Shown piece by piece: positions 34,626 through 44,420 of a DNA stretch of 64,000 nt (position 1 is its first letter; the number at the start of each line of letters is the position of its first letter). The stretch spans positions 32,737,386 through 32,801,385 of the forward strand of contig NC_091264.1 in assembly GCF_042477335.2 (NCBI RefSeq). The letters are read 5' to 3'. A program made the translations under genes and the position numbers. Source of the DNA: Ovis canadensis (Eukaryota > Chordata > Mammalia > Artiodactyla > Bovidae). Below the pieces are notes generated by a model, which made no database searches, was not told where the DNA came from, and was given only the letters and a program-made list of their open reading frames with translations.

Positions 34626-35375
34626 AATAAAGAAAATTATATGAAAAAAATGATGTCTATGTATGGGGGGAGGGGGTCCCCAGGACATTTCTGGGAAGCC
34701 TGTAGGTCGGGGAAAACCACTGAAAGGACCTCAGGGGTCATCTATGACTCAGCCTACAGGCCTTAACTTCACAAGTTGGCACCCAAATACATTATTTTTT
34801 TAATTGACTTTGAGGAACAGGAGTTTGGGCCAGTTTCCTCCCCTGCCAGTAGAGGACTGGGGGCAGAGGTCAGAGCAGGATCCATTACACAAAGCTAAAT
34901 CAGGAACCAGAAGGAACTGCTCCCTGGCAGCTCTGTTGCCAGAAGGGATGGTTATCTTTCTAGGAAAGGCTGAGGAAATCCTTTTCTGCCTCGGGAAAGG
35001 CCACTTGGTGGGATTAATCCCAGGTGAAAGTGGGAAGGAGATGAAGTGAGCTAATCCCAAAAGGGGATGAGGGGTAGAGAATGAACTAAAACCAGATCCA
35101 GGCCCTGGACACAGCTGTGGCCCTTCCCCCACCTCCCTTCCCAACCCCCTCTGGGGTTTCCCACTGTTACCGGAGACAATATCCTGTTTCCTTTACCTAC
35201 CTCACTGTCCCAGACCCCTGGAGCCCCTCCCGGTCTGCTGGGGACAAGGAAGGGACAGAGGTCCAGCCCCAGGCCCAGGATCCAAGGATCTCACTGTTGG
35301 ATGTTTGGTGATTGTTTTATGTGGGAGAATTAGAGTCTAAACTGTTACCAGTTCCTTAGCTCAACAGCTCTTCTT
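34626..35375. other. unique intergenic stretch
   Basis: No gene or clear repeat recognised. Confidence 0.35.
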
Positions 35376-35378
35376 TGT

Positions 35379-35585
35379 TTCTGCTGCTGCTGCTGCTAAG
35401 TCGCTTCAGTCGTGTCCGACTCTGTGCAACCCCATAGACGGCAGCCCACCAGGCTCCCCCGTCCCTGGGACTCTCCAGGCAAGAACACTGGAGTGGGTTG
35501 CCATTTCCTTCTCCAATGCATGAAAGTGAAAAGTGAAAATGAAGTCGCTCAGTCATGTCCGACTGTTAGCGACCCTATGGACTAC
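35379..35585 (-). mobile_element. Bov-A2 SINE with (TGC)n
   Basis: 'tctgctgctgctgctgctaa', then 'gtcgcttcagtcgtgtccga', a full monomer, the 'tgaaagtgaaaagtgaaaat' linker and part of a second monomer. Confidence 0.9.
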
Positions 35586-35989
35586 ATCTTTACATTTCCC
35601 AATCATGAACTCTTGAGTCAACATTTTACTTAAAAAGACAAGGAAGGACACGGGGGCTTGTCCACGGTTTCAGAGGACCTCACATCTGTGTACACTGAGT
35701 TGGGAGGGATGGATTGCGACTTACCCAAGGTCACAGCAATTGTAGATCTGGGTCAGTGGGTGGTGGGACCTCTAAGGTTCCCTGGAGATTACATACTTCG
35801 GCAGATCCCAGAGGGAACCTACTTCCCATCCCTTGGGCTCACCGAGGTCACTTCCTCCCCTCTGAGTGGCTCTTTCCAGCTGACTGTGGCCTACAGGGGT
35901 TCTGCACACATCCTAGAAATGTGTTCAGATTCATAGAGCTCTGGGGCTCAACAGCACAGGCTCTGCAGCAAGCAGGCCTGGATTTGGAG

Positions 35990-36790
35990 CCCTTGACAGA
36001 ATACATACTTATTTATTCTTATAAGAAATATTTATTGCTGAGCACTGGGGACAGAGCAGCAGACAAAACAGATATAAGTCCCTACTCTCATGGAGTTTAC
36101 ATTCTAGTTTACATTCTAGGACACAGACAATCAGCAAGATAAGGAAGGAGGATATACAGTTTGTCAGAAGGATTTGCTGAGGAGGTCAATAAAGCAAAAG
36201 AGAGGATGGAGAGAAGGCAGGATGGAGTGGAGTGAATGTCCTGTTAAATTGAGTGGATGCATACCATTTGGACCAAGATTTAAAGGAGGTGAGCGATGGA
36301 ACCACATGGATGCCTGAAGACAGTGCCTTGTAGGCGGGAGCAATGGTAGGTGCAAAGGCCCTGAGGCAAAAACATGTCTGGCACAGTTAAGGAGCAGCAG
36401 GAAGCCAGTGTGGCTGCCACAGCGAGAGAGGCAAGGACTAGAACTTGGAAGCCAGGGCCTCAGAGGTCACAGTTAAAGCCTTTGGCTTTAATTCTTAATG
36501 AAAAGGGGGTCATTGGACAGTTTAAGCAGAAAAAGGACATGATCTGACATGTTTTAGAAAGATCACCCTGGTCACTGTATGGAAAGGAGAAACAAGAACA
36601 CCAGTTAGAAGGCTATTATAATAATTAACGTGAAAGATGACAAACAGAGCCCTCAGGATTTATTACTGTGGGTAGTGAACTGTGATAAGAAGACAGAGGT
36701 CAAGGATAACTTCCAGGATTTTGGTCAGAGTAATTAGAGAGACGTAGTTGCCTCTCACAGATATGGGAGAGCCTGGAGGAGGGGCAGGTC
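35990..36790 (+). repeat. old interspersed repeat, family uncertain
   Basis: 'gagcactggggacagagcag', 'catggagtttacattctagt', 'ggccctgaggcaaaaacatg', 'gaagccagtgtggctgccac', 'gacatgatctgacatgtttt' and 'agttagaaggctattataat' are phrases of a long, very old mammalian repeat met in many genomes. I could not name it safely. Confidence 0.5.
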
Positions 36791-36809
36791 TTGGTGGGGT
36801 GACCAGGCC

Positions 36810-36935
36810 TTTTATCCGCTGTGTGATCTGGGGTAAATTGCTTAACCCCTCTAAACCTCAGTTTCCTTATCTGTACAAAGGTCATAATAGTTATTTTCCT
36901 GAAGAGCAATGATAAAAATTGAGTGAGATCATGAA
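36810..36935 (+). mobile_element. MIR SINE
   Basis: 'gctgtgtgatctggggtaaa' and 'cctcagtttccttatctgta' are the MIR core. Confidence 0.8.
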
Positions 36936-36939
36936 CTCC

Positions 36940-37482
36940 TTGCCTGCTCCTTGGAAGAAAAGCAATGACAAACCTAGACATCATATTAAAAAGCAGAGAT
37001 ATTACTTTGCCTACAAGGGCCTGTATAGTCAAAGCTATGGTTTTTCCAGCAGTTGGAAATGAGAGCAGGATATGAGATGAATGGATATGACAGCAGGACA
37101 ATAAAAAAGGCTGAGCACCCAAGAATTGATGCCTTCGAACTGTGGTGCTGGAGAAGTCTCTTGAGAGTCCCTTGGACAGTAAGATCAAACCAATCAATCC
37201 TAAAGGAAATCAATCCTGAATATTCATTGGAAGGACTGATGCTGAAGCTCTAATACCTTGGCCACGTGAGGTGAAAAGCCAACTCATTGGAAAAGACCCT
37301 GATAATGAGAAAAAAATGAGGGTGGAGGAGAAAGGGGCAACAGAAGATGAGATGGTTGGATGGCATCACCAACTCAATGGACTTGAGTTTGAGCAAACTC
37401 CAGGAGATGGTGAAGGACAGGGAAGCCTGGCGAGCTGCAGTCCATGGGGTCACAGAGTCAAACACGACTGAGCGACTGAACA
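36940..37482 (+). mobile_element. BovB LINE 3' end
   Basis: Translations in shifting frames read AFELWCWRSLLRVPWTV, SILKEINPEYSLEGLMLKL and [18 protein letters not shown], ending in 'acacgactgagcgactgaac'. Frames are broken; it is a 5'-truncated dead copy. Confidence 0.85.
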
Positions 37483-37899
37483 ACAAAATGAACTCACAGG
37501 CGTGGCTCACACGTACTCAATACGTGTGCCAACCATAGTCCAGGGAAGACACTGACCATCACAACTCCTCTGGAAGGGAAGGAAAGGACAGGAAGGAAAG
37601 GAAGACCACACCTATTCGTCTGTACTCTAGCTGCCCCCACTCCCTGCTTCCTCTGGGTAGAAGGAGGACAGACCTTTTTGATAAATTGAAAGTTTTATTT
37701 CTTCAAGGTTGTTGATGGTGGAGATGTGGAGATCATGATGCTGCAAATGGTGGGTCGTGACAGGTTGATGATAAACGATCATATTCCCATGTCCTTATTC
37801 TACAAAACACTTTCATGGCCATTATCTCATCTGAGTCCATCAAGGCAGAAATTATACCAATTTTAGGAAGTAGAAGAATGAGGTATTTATCTTATGTAC

Positions 37900-38140
37900 T
37901 TTAAAAAATTTTTTTAATTTTATATTGGAGTATAGTTGATTAAGAATATTGTGTTAGTTTTGGTTGTACAGCAAAGCGTATACCTGAATATATATATATG
38001 TATACATATACAAAAAAATTCTTTTTCAATTTTTTTCCCGTTTAGGTTATTATGGAGCATTGAGCGGAGTTTCCTGTGCTATACAGCGGGTGGTTGTTGG
38101 CTATCTATTTCAAATATAGCGATGTGCACATGTCAGTATG
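37900..38140 (-). mobile_element. antisense artiodactyl L1 3' end
   Basis: 'tggagtatagttgattaaga', 'ttgtacagcaaagcgtatac' and 'tcctgtgctatacagcgggt' mark the reversed L1 3' UTR. Confidence 0.8.
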
Positions 38141-38618
38141 AGGTATTTAAAAACAAAATAAAACAAATCTGGACCGTCTCTACCTGGCTATCTCATGGAA
38201 CTCCATTTAATCTTCCAGAGAAAAATGTGGAGAGGGTCTTGACATGGGTATGCCTCTTCCCATCCCTGAGTGGGAGTACCACCCAGCTGTGTCCAGCTAT
38301 GATATGGACTCTGACCCCACTTCTCCACTCCCCAGGAGACAGCCCACAATGCATGCTCCCATCCTATTCTCTGTCTGGGCCGCTCTGAGCATGCCTGGTG
38401 TGGGGGTTGCAGCCTTATTGCTTCTGAGGTTTGGGTCAGTGGGTCTCATACGTTGTCCCATTCCAGTAACTCCTCCCAATTATTGAGGTAACAGATGAGG
38501 TGCCTGGAACCTAGAAGAATCAATGTGCCTCAGATCACACCATTAGAAAGTGCAGTCTGGGTTTAGACTCTGAGGTCTGCATCCGGTAGGAGAAATTACT
38601 GCATCTCTTCTTCCAGCC

Positions 38619-38662
38619 CAGCTGCCCCCTCCCTTCACCTATCAGATACCAGAACACAGCTG
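38619..38662 (+). promoter_or_regulatory. paired CAGCTG E-boxes upstream of MYMX
   Basis: Two palindromic CAGCTG E-boxes (38619-38624 and 38657-38662) stand 38 bp apart, start to start. They lie about 140-190 bp before the likely MYMX first-exon donor. CAGCTG is the preferred MYOD/MYOG site, and Mymx in mouse is driven by MyoD-type factors through promoter E-boxes. Function here is inferred. Confidence 0.5.
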
Positions 38663-38689
38663 TCTCTCCCTTGCTCCCCCAACCCAGGC

Positions 38690-38805
38690 AAGCTGTTCTG
38701 GGTGGGGCTGAGCTGGGTGGGGCAGCCCTGTGTAGCTTTCAGTGAGGATGTGGCCCCTACAGGCAAGTTCAGCCAGACATTGATGCTGAGCAGCAGTTCT
38801 GACTG
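38690..38805 (+). other. MYMX: probable non-coding MYMX exon 1 (5' edge uncertain)
   Basis: The donor 'gactg/gtgaga' at 38805/38806 pairs with the acceptor 'tctttgccag' ending at 39244, about 60 bp before the MYMX start codon. Myomixer transcripts have a non-coding first exon. The transcription start is a guess. Confidence 0.4.
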
Positions 38806-39302
38806 GTGAGAGCTGCTACGCATGGGTGGGGGTAGAGAACTGGGAGGGTAGGAAGTATCAGGTCTGGTTGGATCGGGATCCCTGAAAAGAGAACTTAGAA
38901 CTGTCTAGGGAAGAACTCCTGCTGGATTGAGGGAGAAGGGTTAGGGAATGCCAGGTGACTGAGGGTGTGCAGAAGGAGCGGGTGACTGACGGAAGGGAGG
39001 ATTCCAGGGACATTAGGAGCCCCAGAGGCTGGGAATGGCGAGCTGGAGGTCCCAGAGCGGGCTTCACTCTTGCCTTGACTCCATCTCCATCCGTGCTGTG
39101 ATGAGAATCCTCCGGCCCCAGCCACCCTTTCCAGAGGAAGGGCTTCCAGAAAACTAAAACGACCCATGAACTGAGATCTGGGGTTTGGCGGGTGTAAACT
39201 GAAGCGGGAGTCTATTCCTGCCCACCTCCTTGTGTCTTTGCCAGGTGAGAAGGAAGCAGAAAGGAGAGCCTGGAGTCTAGATCACCTTGCAAGTCGCCAG
39301 CC

Positions 39303-39557
39303 ATGCCCGCTCCTCTGCTCCCGCTGCTGCTCCGCACGCTGCTGGCCCGTCTGCTGCTGCCCGCTGCCCGCCTGGCCCGCCAGCACCTCCTGCCCCTGCT
39401 GCGCCGTCTGGCCCGCCGCCTGGGCTCCCAGGATTTGCGAGAGGCTTTGCTGGGCTGTCTGTTGTTCGTCCTCAGTCAGAGACGCCCGCCAGACGCTGGG
39501 GAGGCTTCCAGAGTGGCCCGCCTGGAAAGGAGGGAGAGGCTAGCCTCCCAAAAATGA
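39303..39557 (+). CDS. MYMX: MYMX, myomixer (myomerger/minion) fusion microprotein
   Basis: An intact 84-residue single-exon gene. Myomixer is a muscle-specific microprotein that works with myomaker (MYMK) to complete myoblast fusion, driving the step from hemifusion to a full pore at the plasma membrane. The protein starts [20 protein letters not shown], a hydrophobic N-terminal segment. It goes on with an Arg-rich amphipathic helix (about 23-40), then [20 protein letters not shown], which holds the conserved AxLyCxL motif (Ala48, Leu50, Cys52, Leu54), and ends with a charged tail [11 protein letters not shown]. It aligns end to end with human MYMX as I recall it, same length, without gaps. 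The start is fixed by the family length and by the acceptor 60 bp upstream. Its place between CAPN11 and SLC29A1 is the conserved one. Confusion with another gene is very unlikely. Confidence 0.97.
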   Translation: MPAPLLPLLLRTLLARLLLPAARLARQHLLPLLRRLARRLGSQDLREALLGCLLFVLSQRRPPDAGEASRVARLERRERLASQK

Positions 39558-40027
39558 GGCCATGAATCCTGGTAGCAGCTGTGCCCCCTGAAATGCTTTA
39601 TTTCGGAGTAAGACAGTCCTGGCCCCATCACTGACTGCAGCCTGCCCAGTGGGCAGAAGACGTGGTGGGTGACTGAGCATGAGAGGGGTCCAGCTAGGAC
39701 ATGCCCCCCACCTCCCAGCAGAAAGGATTGGAAGGATGCTCTGCTTCCAGAAAACAGATCACCGTCCCTCCCTCCCTGCATTCTTCCCAAGACCTTTCCT
39801 AATCACCTCTGGCCTCTGGTGGGAGGGGAACTGACACTCCTCCACCACCCCCACCCCCAGGCAAATGGAGACAGGAGGTCCAATGAGGGACAATGCTTAA
39901 CCCTGGGACAATGGACAATTCGGCTAATCCAGACTGCTTCTGGTTTGAGATTTCCCAAATATTAAGAACTTGGTTCCCTACTAGGGAGTTAGTCCTGCCC
40001 CCAAAGCCCAGTATGCAATAGGGGCTC

Positions 40028-40033
40028 AATAAA
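40028..40033 (+). terminator. MYMX poly-A signal AATAAA
   Basis: A canonical AATAAA lies about 470 bp after the MYMX stop, with GT-rich 'atatttgttgcc' just after it. Confidence 0.7.
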
Positions 40034-40039
40034 TATTTG

Positions 40040-40870
40040 TTGCCATTAATTCTTAGGATGCCTTTGACAGTCCTGTCACACTCCTGCACTGCAGGACAGT
40101 CGAAACTGTCCAGAGGAGACGGGTGGAGGAACACCTCAAGACTTCCTTTTGCTACCTCTGTCATTGTCCCTCTCAGTCCCAATGCCCTGGAAGCTGTTTC
40201 TCTAACTTGAGTGTCTCACACTGGGAGTCAGCAGTCTTGGGTCTTTCTGGCACCTCAAGGTAAGGAGGTTAATGTCCTCCAGCGAGTGTGGATACTCTTC
40301 TCAGCTAGTGCTGTGGGCAGAGGGAGATTTGTTTTTGGAGGGACCCTGTGGGCAGCCTCCCCACCCAGAGAAGCAGCCTAGAGATGCATACCCTGAGGGG
40401 TACTCTGCCCAGGATGGGATCTAGGGGGTACAGGGTAGGTGGGGTGTAATCTGAGGAATTCACCTCTTCATTTCTCCTCTCCAGTGGGAGGCCCCTCGGG
40501 GATCTCAAACAAGAGTTGTCAGAGGCATTTTGCAAACCTGCCTCCAGATAATTTGCTTACTATTTTCCTGCAACACTCCCCCCTCCTACCCGCCTCCACC
40601 CAGCCCTGGGCTCCCAGTTCAAGGCGGTAAAGTGAGGACAAGCGCCTTTCAGGACCCTCACCCTGTCTGCACACCCCGTTAGAAGACTGGCCTAGGGGGA
40701 AGCCTCCAGATCAGAGCTGTGGGCCCCCAAGCCGACCCCGCGGGGCTTTCTGCCAGACCCCGCCTCCGCACACCCGGACACCATCTGCTTCCTCCAGGGG
40801 TCATCAAAGCCAGTGCACGTGCTCGCAACCCTTCCCCTCCCCCCCGCCGCCCACTCAGAAAGGTGGCCTA
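40040..40870. other. unique stretch between MYMX and the first CpG island
   Basis: No repeat or coding exon recognised. Confidence 0.35.
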
Positions 40871-40879
40871 GGGGAGGGC

Positions 40880-41430
40880 CGGGATGAAGGGGATTCGAAC
40901 CCCTGGTCCCTTCCAAGGCCCCGGGCGCCTTATTTATTCAGCCCGCTCCAGGCTTCTCCTCCCGCTGGCCTCCCGGAGAGTTCCTCTCTTGGGAGTCTGC
41001 AACCATGCGCGGGGCGGACGCCTGGGTAGTACGCTGCAGCCCCTTCCCCGCCTGGTGGCACAGACGGGTCAGACCAGAGCGGTCTGCAGTTTTCGTCCAC
41101 TGCGACACCAGTCCCGCAGGGAGGAGGCCAAACGGGAACCAGGGGCCAACTGGCCCCGGAACTTCCGTCCCCGCTCCCCAAAAGTGGAGGCCCCCTGGGA
41201 AGTCCCAGCAGGTGCGCGGGGCAGCAGAGGCTGGCAGCGGAGAGGGGGCGGGGCAGCGGTGAGGAGCGGGGCCTGCTGTTTCCCCGGCGGGCGGGGCGGG
41301 GCGGGGCGGAGAACAGAGTGGGCAGGGCTATCGTGGGGTGGTGGAAATCAACGGAGTTTGCATCTGCGGTTTCTGGCGGAGGTCAGTTCCCCGGACTTTG
41401 GAGGCCGTGGTGAGATGACTGCCCTCCCCT
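40880..41430. promoter_or_regulatory. CpG island with tandem GC boxes
   Basis: CpG is dense from about 40900. A run of overlapping Sp1-type GGGGCGG boxes lies at 41288-41310. A possible donor 'gcggag/gtcagt' follows at 41380. It may be a distal SLC29A1 promoter or serve an unannotated transcript. Confidence 0.5.
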
Positions 41431-43775
41431 AATCACTTGCAGATGTATCCAGGGTCAGAGACCTCGGAGCAAAGGATGAGGCAGATGTCTGAGACATGAA
41501 GCTGGAAAACCAAGTCCAGTCTTCTTGAACCCTGACCCCCTTACACACCCAATAAGGAAGGTGAGGGACTTGAGGTATCTGACTGAGAGGGCTGGATTCT
41601 GTCTTCATCTTAGCTGATACTTTGTTCGTCGTGGATTTTTGTTTCTTGCATTCACTTTGATTTTTTTAAAATATATTGTATTAAAACATTATTTATCCGG
41701 ATTCTGGAATATTTGGGCTCCCCCTTAAATACTGCACCTCAGGCAAGTTGCCTCTTTGGCCTCTGTCTGGCCCCAGCCCTGCCACGAGGCCATGGAGATA
41801 GAGTCACAAACACAACCGAGAACATACAGTCATGAGACACATTGGTGACAAACTGCAGAGCCAAGCAAACACACAGCAAACCCAGATGGAGGCAGGGCTA
41901 GGAAAAGATAGGACTGTGTGTGTGAGGTGATGAGGCACCCTTGGGGCCTGGAAGGGGGAGGAGGGAGTCACAGGTCACAGCCTCACGGAGGTGGTGGATT
42001 GGGTGGTGGTGGGTGTGCAGCTAGATCAGCGCTTCACACCCTACTCCTGTACCTGGGACCTGAGGGAGCCAAAAGATTGGGCAGCGAATGACAAGCACTG
42101 GCCTGGTGGGCACAGGCCACTGTGAGTTGGGCTCCGAGGCTGGCCAGCAGAGGGCCCTGGCCCTCAGCAACCATCCCTGCGTAGAGAGGCGGTGCTGGAG
42201 GGGTGTGGGTGCTGGCTGGGGGCCCAGGCAAGGAGAATGCCAGACAGGCTTCTGTCCAGCAATAACAGCCCTGCCTGTTGCCATCTACTAGCAGGCTAGA
42301 CTTCAGCGGGGGTGGGGAGGGGAACCAGCCTTCCCCTGTCTGGTCTGGGACCCTCACCACTTCCTCCCAATCTCTTTCCGTTTACAGCCCCCTTTGCACA
42401 CAACTGCAGCCACTGGCCACCAGCCTGGCCATGCATGCCGGATCCATTTGGCCACTAAAGCCTGCCACCCCCACAGGCTCAGAGACGGGAAATGAGGATG
42501 CGGAGAGAGACAGGGGCCAAGAAAAAGGGGAGAGAAGGGCCTGGAGAGGTAGAGAGAGGCTGGACAAACACAGGGTAGGAATGGGGTGGGGGTGACCCAG
42601 ACATGAAGCTGCCCTCAAGCTGTGAGGCAGTGCCTAGAAAAACACTACTCATACCCCTCTTCCTGCCCTCTGCTGGTTAAGGCCAGGGGATGATCGTGTG
42701 TCATGTCTCTGTGGGTCCCTGAGCCAGCAGGCTGGCAACAGCTCTTCTGAGTATTTTGGGGTGAAGCCACTGGTCAGTCCTAAGAAGAAAAATTACCCTT
42801 TGCCCAGTCTGTGCACTGGAGAGAGGGTGTGACTCTCCCTTATCCCTATGATGGTAGTGCTGCTAATTGTTAATTAGTGTCTGTGACTTTCTCCAGGGTA
42901 AAGGCCTCTTGGGTGATTGGGTTAAGGGAGTGGGACTGGACTGAATTTTCTGTCCTCAGTGTCTCTCTGGCCTTTCGATTGTCCTTCTGTACTGAGGGCT
43001 GCTGCAGGGGCAGTGATTCCCCTGTTCCCCCAAATTTACTGACCAACCAAAAAGGAGGGAATCCTTCCTCCTTCCTTGCAGGTACAAGAAGGACCAATCA
43101 TCCCTCAGCGTGCCCATCCCCTTCTTCTCAGATTGGGAGGATGTGGGGCTCAGCAAGGCTTCCCTCCTGGAGTATCTGGATTACGGGATTCACTCAGGAT
43201 GTAAGACTTTTCCTGTTGCCAGCAGTGCCTTAGCTTTTCCAAAGTTCTGGATTTAGAAAGGGTGAATCATGAGAGGGCTACAGTAGAGCTGCCACCCTCC
43301 ACCCTCCCCCCCCCCAACATTCTCCTCCACCCCCTACACACATTATCTCTCTAAATCACAGTTGTGGGTGAGCGGATCTGTAAGTGTTAGAGGTGGGAAA
43401 ACCCTGGTCACACATCATACTGATTCGGTCAGAGGGATGCCCCGGCATGGGGACTGAGAGGATAATTCCAAACGAAGAAAGTGGCACTGAAAAGGGAAGG
43501 GGGCGCTGGGAAGGAAAAAGGTGCGGTGTGAGAGTGGTGTATGTAGGAGGCAGCCTCGCGAGCCATAACGGAACATCTGAGACTGTGTTTGGACCGGGCG
43601 GTGGTGGGGGTGGGGGGCTCCGGATCTGCCTCAGCAGGTTTGTCGCTGGGAGAGTCCCGAGACGGCTGAGTAGGAGTTTGTGTAACCCCAGCGAGGAGAC
43701 CAGGGATACATTCAGCCCTACGTGCTCCGTGATGGGGCAGCGTTTGGCGGGGCAGGGGCCCCAGAGGTCCAGTCT
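41431..43775. other. unique sequence between two CpG islands
   Basis: Nearly free of recent SINEs, in contrast to the rest of the window. No coding exon was recognised. C/T-rich tracts lie near 43300. Confidence 0.4.
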
Positions 43776-43779
43776 ACAG

Positions 43780-44420
43780 AAATAGTACAAAGTTTGGGCC
43801 AGGCAGGTACTGGGTCTCGGGTCCGGGGGTCCCTCGTAGCTCCGGGCGGGCGTGCGTGGGGCGGGCGGGGGCGGGGCCGCGGCGAGCGCCGGGGAGCGGA
43901 CGTGGGCGGGGGCGCGCCGGGGCGGGGCGAGCGGAGGGCGGGTTTGAATGTGCTCGGGCGGGCGCGGGAAGCGGCCCGGGTGAGCGCGCGGACCTCCACG
44001 CGGGAGGACTCCTTCCCAGCAGGTGCTGCCCGGGAGGTGGGAGGGGATCGGGAAACGGGCGGGGGGCGGGGGTCGCCGGGGCGGAATGCGCGCCGCTTTT
44101 GCCTGCTGCCACGCGGGCAGGGGGGCTGGGCCTGGCAGCTGCGCCGCCGGGACTGGGGGATGCCGGGTGCGGCCCCCGTGCGGAGCCGCGCGGCACGTGG
44201 CGCGCCGGGGCCCGGGCGTAGGGTTACTGTGCGGGGACCTGGACCCCAGCAGGCGGGGACGACCTGGCTACCGGGCCTGAAACTGCCTGTCGCCGAGCTG
44301 ACCTCCCCAAGGGGCGGGCGAGTTGAAGGTTAATCTCGATCAATCTCGTTGTTGGTACCGGGGAGGGGCCGCACCGTTAACTGCGCCGGGTGCGGGGAAT
44401 GGCCAGGAGAGCACGCGGAA
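43780..44420 (+). promoter_or_regulatory. SLC29A1: strong CpG island, likely main SLC29A1 promoter and 5' exon
   Basis: Very high CpG density with many GC boxes (43858-43930), no TATA box, and a consensus donor 'gcccgg/gtgagc' at 43979/43980 able to end a non-coding exon. SLC29A1 is broadly expressed and uses non-coding first exons upstream of the ATG exon. Assignment to this gene is inferred from position and strand. Confidence 0.6.

Noticed and set aside
40884-41432. 182-codon open frame in the first CpG island
   Set aside because: Same GC artefact, with no similarity to a known protein.
43722-44333. 203-codon open frame in the CpG island
   Set aside because: GC-rich DNA lacks stop codons by chance. 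The Gly/Arg-rich product has no domain.
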